Part shown: one piece after another, positions 43,275 to 45,567 of the stretch
Numbering within the stretch: position 1 is the stretch's first letter
How the letters are laid out: the number at the start of each line of letters is the position of its first letter
Assembly: GCA_025356295.1 (NCBI GenBank)
Contig: JANXUJ010000098.1
Span: forward strand, 1-45,567
Reading direction: 5' to 3'
DNA: 45,567 nt
Origin: Cyanobacteriota bacterium
GTDB taxonomy: Bacteria; Cyanobacteriota; Cyanobacteriia; Pseudanabaenales; Pseudanabaenaceae
Position numbers and translations under genes: made by a program
The notes under the pieces: model-generated
The model's database searches: none
Told to the model about the DNA's origin: nothing
The model's input: the letters and a program-made list of their open reading frames with translations, nothing else

Positions 43275-44608
43275 TGATTGTTTGATTGCTCGATCGCACT
43301 ATCAAGATTGAAAACAGGATTGAGAAGCTCTAGTACATCAGGTTTACCAATGGTGCTATTTGGCTTAGGGCTATTGATTTTCACTTTTTGCGAACCCAGC
43401 GATTTCTCACGATTAGCGAGATCGTCTGGAGCGGATTTAATAATTTTAGTACGAGCAACTTCTACGGATGTTGTTGGTTCACTAGCACGCGATTCATTGG
43501 GGCGCGATTCACTGGCAGTCGAGGTGATATCGAGATTGGGAGCAGTGGACAGTAAACCACCTAAGCCATTGATCAAATTACGAATATTGCTGCGAAGCTT
43601 GGGATCACCTGTTAATTCATCGAGATCGGCGGTAATTTTCTTGGCATTCGCAAAAGTAGCCCGCGCTGAGTCAAGGGTTTCTCGCAGTGAGGCAACCGTG
43701 GCAGGATCATTGAGTTGACTTGATGCTTTGCGAAGATTTGCTGATGTCTCAGCGGCATTTTCAGAGAGCTTTTGTAAATTTTCAATAAACTTGCCGTCGT
43801 TCAATAGAGGCTTGGCACTGGCCAGTAGCGATCGCGCTTCTCTAGAAGTTGCCGAAATCCCATCTAGAGTTTGCGCTAATTTCTCACGATTCATCTCAAT
43901 CAAGTCTTGAGCGCTATTAGCGACATTACCAACTTTAGCCGCCGCCCCACTGATTGCATCAGCCGTATCTCCAAACTTAGTGATTTGAGTCTCAAAGCTG
44001 CCAATTAAACGATTAGCCGAATCAGTAAGCTTTTGGACACTCTTTGCTGTAGTTCTTGCCGCAACCAGAGTTTCATTGAGGCTATCAACTAGATTTTGAT
44101 CATTGATTTTGCGTAAAGTAGCACTGGAATCCTTGAGCAAAGCTACAAAACTAACACCCTGAGAGCCGATCATTTCGCTTCCTTGACAAATGATCAACTC
44201 GCGATCGCAGTCTTTGGCTAAAGGACTCAGTCGAGAGTTAATCGCTAATTTATCCTTAGGCGGAAAAATATCAATATTGGTATTACCCAAGAAACCACTT
44301 TGATTAGTTTCCGCAACTGATTGCTTCGGAATAATTAATCTTGAGTTTTCGATGCTGACCTGCACATCAACGCCTTCAGTTTGGGCTGTCAGTGAGGTTA
44401 CGCGTCCCACTTCCACACCACGAAACCGAACCACCGAGCCAGTATTTAACCCACTGGCATCAGGCATTTTAATCATGAAAGTAAACTTAGAACTATTTAG
44501 TTGCAAACCGCGCAGCCACAATAATGCGCCCCCAAGAGCAACCACTCCACCGATGATAAATAAGCCAAGCGCACCATCGCGTAATGTTTTTCGCTGCACG
44601 AGCCTCAT
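43271..44608 (-). CDS. MCE (MlaD) family lipid-transport substrate-binding protein
   Basis: A 445-residue protein with one N-terminal membrane segment (about residues 14-33) and an MlaD/MCE domain (about 38-120; MPDASGLNTGSVVRFRGVEV then GRVTSL). A long helical region rich in small and polar residues follows (about 150-350), then a low-complexity tail. MCE proteins form hexameric rings or tubes that move phospholipids between membranes. A perfect AAGGAGGT ribosome-binding site abuts the ATG at 44608, too close for ideal use; GTG 44599 (giving MQRKTLRDGALGLF) is better spaced. The gene overlaps the ATPase gene upstream and NfeD downstream, each by an ATGA. Confidence 0.9.
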   Translation of the reverse strand: MRLVQRKTLRDGALGLFIIGGVVALGGALLWLRGLQLNSSKFTFMIKMPDASGLNTGSVVRFRGVEVGRVTSLTAQTEGVDVQVSIENSRLIIPKQSVAETNQSGFLGNTNIDIFPPKDKLAINSRLSPLAKDCDRELIICQGSEMIGSQGVSFVALLKDSSATLRKINDQNLVDSLNETLVAARTTAKSVQKLTDSANRLIGSFETQITKFGDTADAISGAAAKVGNVANSAQDLIEMNREKLAQTLDGISATSREARSLLASAKPLLNDGKFIENLQKLSENAAETSANLRKASSQLNDPATVASLRETLDSARATFANAKKITADLDELTGDPKLRSNIRNLINGLGGLLSTAPNLDITSTASESRPNESRASEPTTSVEVARTKIIKSAPDDLANREKSLGSQKVKINSPKPNSTIGKPDVLELLNPVFNLDSAIEQSNNQ

Positions 44609-45426
44609 ACCTCCTTAGTCAAAAGTTGAATCGGACCTTCAGTACTGCCACTAAAAAATTGTTTGACATACGGATTGTCAGCCGTATCAATTGTACTCAC
44701 GTTTCCTGCATAGCGCACCGATCCGCGATAAAGCATGATCAGACGATCGGCAGTACGGCGGATCGTGCTGTCTTGGTGAGTGACGACAATATAACTATCA
44801 CAAACTTGCTGATCTCGTAGCGATCGCATCAAATCCTCAATAATTGTCGAAGCCACAGGATCAAGTCCTGCGGTTGGTTCATCATAGAGCAGTACTTTTT
44901 TAGTTTGAGTTTTAGTGGTCGGATCATCCATGATCGCCCGCGCAAAACTCACTCGCTTTCGCATCCCCCCCGACAACTCGCTAGGATAGCGATCGCAAAT
45001 ATTTTCTAGCCCAACTAGCGCCAGTTTATGCTCAACCAGTCGATAAATCTCGCGCCTTGATAAACGTGAATGTTCAAATAGCGAAAAACCAATATTTTCA
45101 GCAACTGTGAGTGAGTCAAATAACGCCGCATTTTGGAACACCATCCCGATGCTCAGCCCATAACTCGCTTCTTGTATATCTTCACTCTCAACCAAGTTGC
45201 CATTAATATAAACTTCTCCTGCATCAGGAGCAATCAACCCACAAATAAGCCGCAAAATCGTTGATTTACCCGTACCCGAGGGACCAATTATAGCGATCGC
45301 TTCACCTGTATGCACGGTCAGATCAACACCATCTAGGACTGAATTAGTGCCAAAGCTTTTGTGAACCCCACGCAGTTCTAGCAACGGTGTAACTACATTG
45401 CGATTATGTCTAGTGACTGATGTCAT
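44605..45426 (-). CDS. MlaF-like ABC transporter ATP-binding protein
   Basis: An ABC ATPase of about 273 residues that would power the MCE lipid-transport system. Walker A is GPSGTGKST, the Q-loop lies in IGMVFQNAALFDSLTVAENI followed by GFSLFEH, the signature is LSGGMRKRVSFARAI, and Walker B is VLLYDEPTAGLDPVAS, with the switch histidine in VVTHQD. The FEHSRLSRREI-type insertion and LYRGSVRYAG end are typical of MlaF. The frame opens at a TTG (45456); the ATG at 45426 is chosen because the domain starts about 15 residues later. The permease MlaE is not in the window. Confidence 0.92.
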   Translation of the reverse strand: MTSVTRHNRNVVTPLLELRGVHKSFGTNSVLDGVDLTVHTGEAIAIIGPSGTGKSTILRLICGLIAPDAGEVYINGNLVESEDIQEASYGLSIGMVFQNAALFDSLTVAENIGFSLFEHSRLSRREIYRLVEHKLALVGLENICDRYPSELSGGMRKRVSFARAIMDDPTTKTQTKKVLLYDEPTAGLDPVASTIIEDLMRSLRDQQVCDSYIVVTHQDSTIRRTADRLIMLYRGSVRYAGNVSTIDTADNPYVKQFFSGSTEGPIQLLTKEV

Positions 45427-45542
45427 ATTTTCATTCGATAAGGTCGGGGAAGCCAATCAAGATCGAGAATCTTATCAATACTATAAGGACAGGTTTCAGA
45501 ATAGTCATCAAGAATCTTTTTTTCTTATTGCTGAAATTTTAC

Positions 45543-45567
45543 CATAAAAAAGAAAAGGCGGCGCAAC
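45543..45567. repeat. Left half of a palindrome cut by the window edge
   Basis: CCATAAAAAAGAAAAGGCGG followed by CGCAAC has the A-rich arm and GGCGGCGC core of the palindrome family; the matching T-rich arm would lie beyond the last base. Inferred from the complete copies. Confidence 0.35.

Noticed and set aside
43278..43718. 146-codon plus-strand frame opposite the MCE gene
   Set aside because: Ser/Arg/Leu-rich mirror of a low-complexity coding region; no start signals and no family.
1..45567. HIP1 octamers (GCGATCGC) as a novel repeat
   Set aside because: They are abundant here but are a well-known feature of many cyanobacterial genomes; used only as evidence for the host group.
1..45567. 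CRISPR array or tRNA genes
   Set aside because: No regularly spaced direct repeats were found; the many repeats are single palindromes. No cloverleaf with a T-loop GGTTCGA-type motif was recognised in the gaps by eye.

Overview
The window reads as chromosomal DNA of a filamentous or unicellular cyanobacterium close to Pseudanabaena. Three things support this. The HIP1 octamer GCGATCGC is very frequent, inside and outside genes. Several gene types are cyanobacterial (OCP, CrtW ketolase, FtsH2-like protease, NarM-like protein, DUF751/Ycf33, DUF2811, DUF3727, Cdv3/DivIVA-like). The base composition is moderately AT-rich. Genus level is inference only. I see no prophage, insertion sequence, CRISPR array, rRNA or tRNA.

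Layout. 1-6 kb: a class V aminotransferase diverges from a 1.4 kaa SNF2 helicase. 6-10.8 kb, minus strand: argF, a YqeG phosphatase, mltG, a DUF3727 gene, ruvX and a KDPG-type aldolase. 10.8-16.2 kb: PrxQ/Bcp, folP and a small unknown gene, then a Uma2 nuclease (minus), a mutS2 lacking its Smr domain and a narM-like gene. 16.2-21.3 kb: an OmpR-type regulator (minus), hemL, a DivIVA-like gene and ftsH. 21.4-24.3 kb: bestrophin, orange carotenoid protein (OCP) and beta-carotene ketolase CrtW, a photoprotection group in which CrtW probably supplies the ketocarotenoid that OCP binds. 24.3-31.4 kb: ribD, a GAF-containing adenylate cyclase, an S4 protein, prfC (plus), ExbB/MotA, rbfA, DUF751 and DUF4337. 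31.5-38.6 kb: an ABC-F ATPase, rnc, rimM, a 753-residue unknown membrane protein (minus) and leuA. 38.6-42.4 kb: a decayed Uma2 gene, a front-end fatty acid desaturase, a HemY-type protoporphyrinogen oxidase and DUF2811. 42.8-45.5 kb: a translationally coupled MlaF-like / MCE / NfeD operon on the minus strand.

Most genes are core housekeeping. Two features stand out at the DNA level. First, the 416-bp gap at 42421-42836 holds four DnaA-box-like nonamers in one orientation, with spacings of 21, 21 and 12 bp between AT-rich flanks; this is a candidate replication origin. Second, about twenty long inverted repeats (14 to 33 bp arms) have a GC-rich core of the form CGC-NNN-GCG and A-rich/T-rich outer arms. 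Most sit at gene 3' ends and probably act as bidirectional terminators, often including the stop codon. Two of the longest, however, lie between divergent gene starts, where a terminator is not expected. The two ends of the window look like cut halves of further copies.

Decay is visible in a Uma2 pseudogene with one stop, two 1-base losses and one deletion, and in a RelE/ParE-like toxin tail. I did not find a convincing new multi-gene defence or mobile system; the candidates for novelty are the origin-like cluster and the palindrome family.
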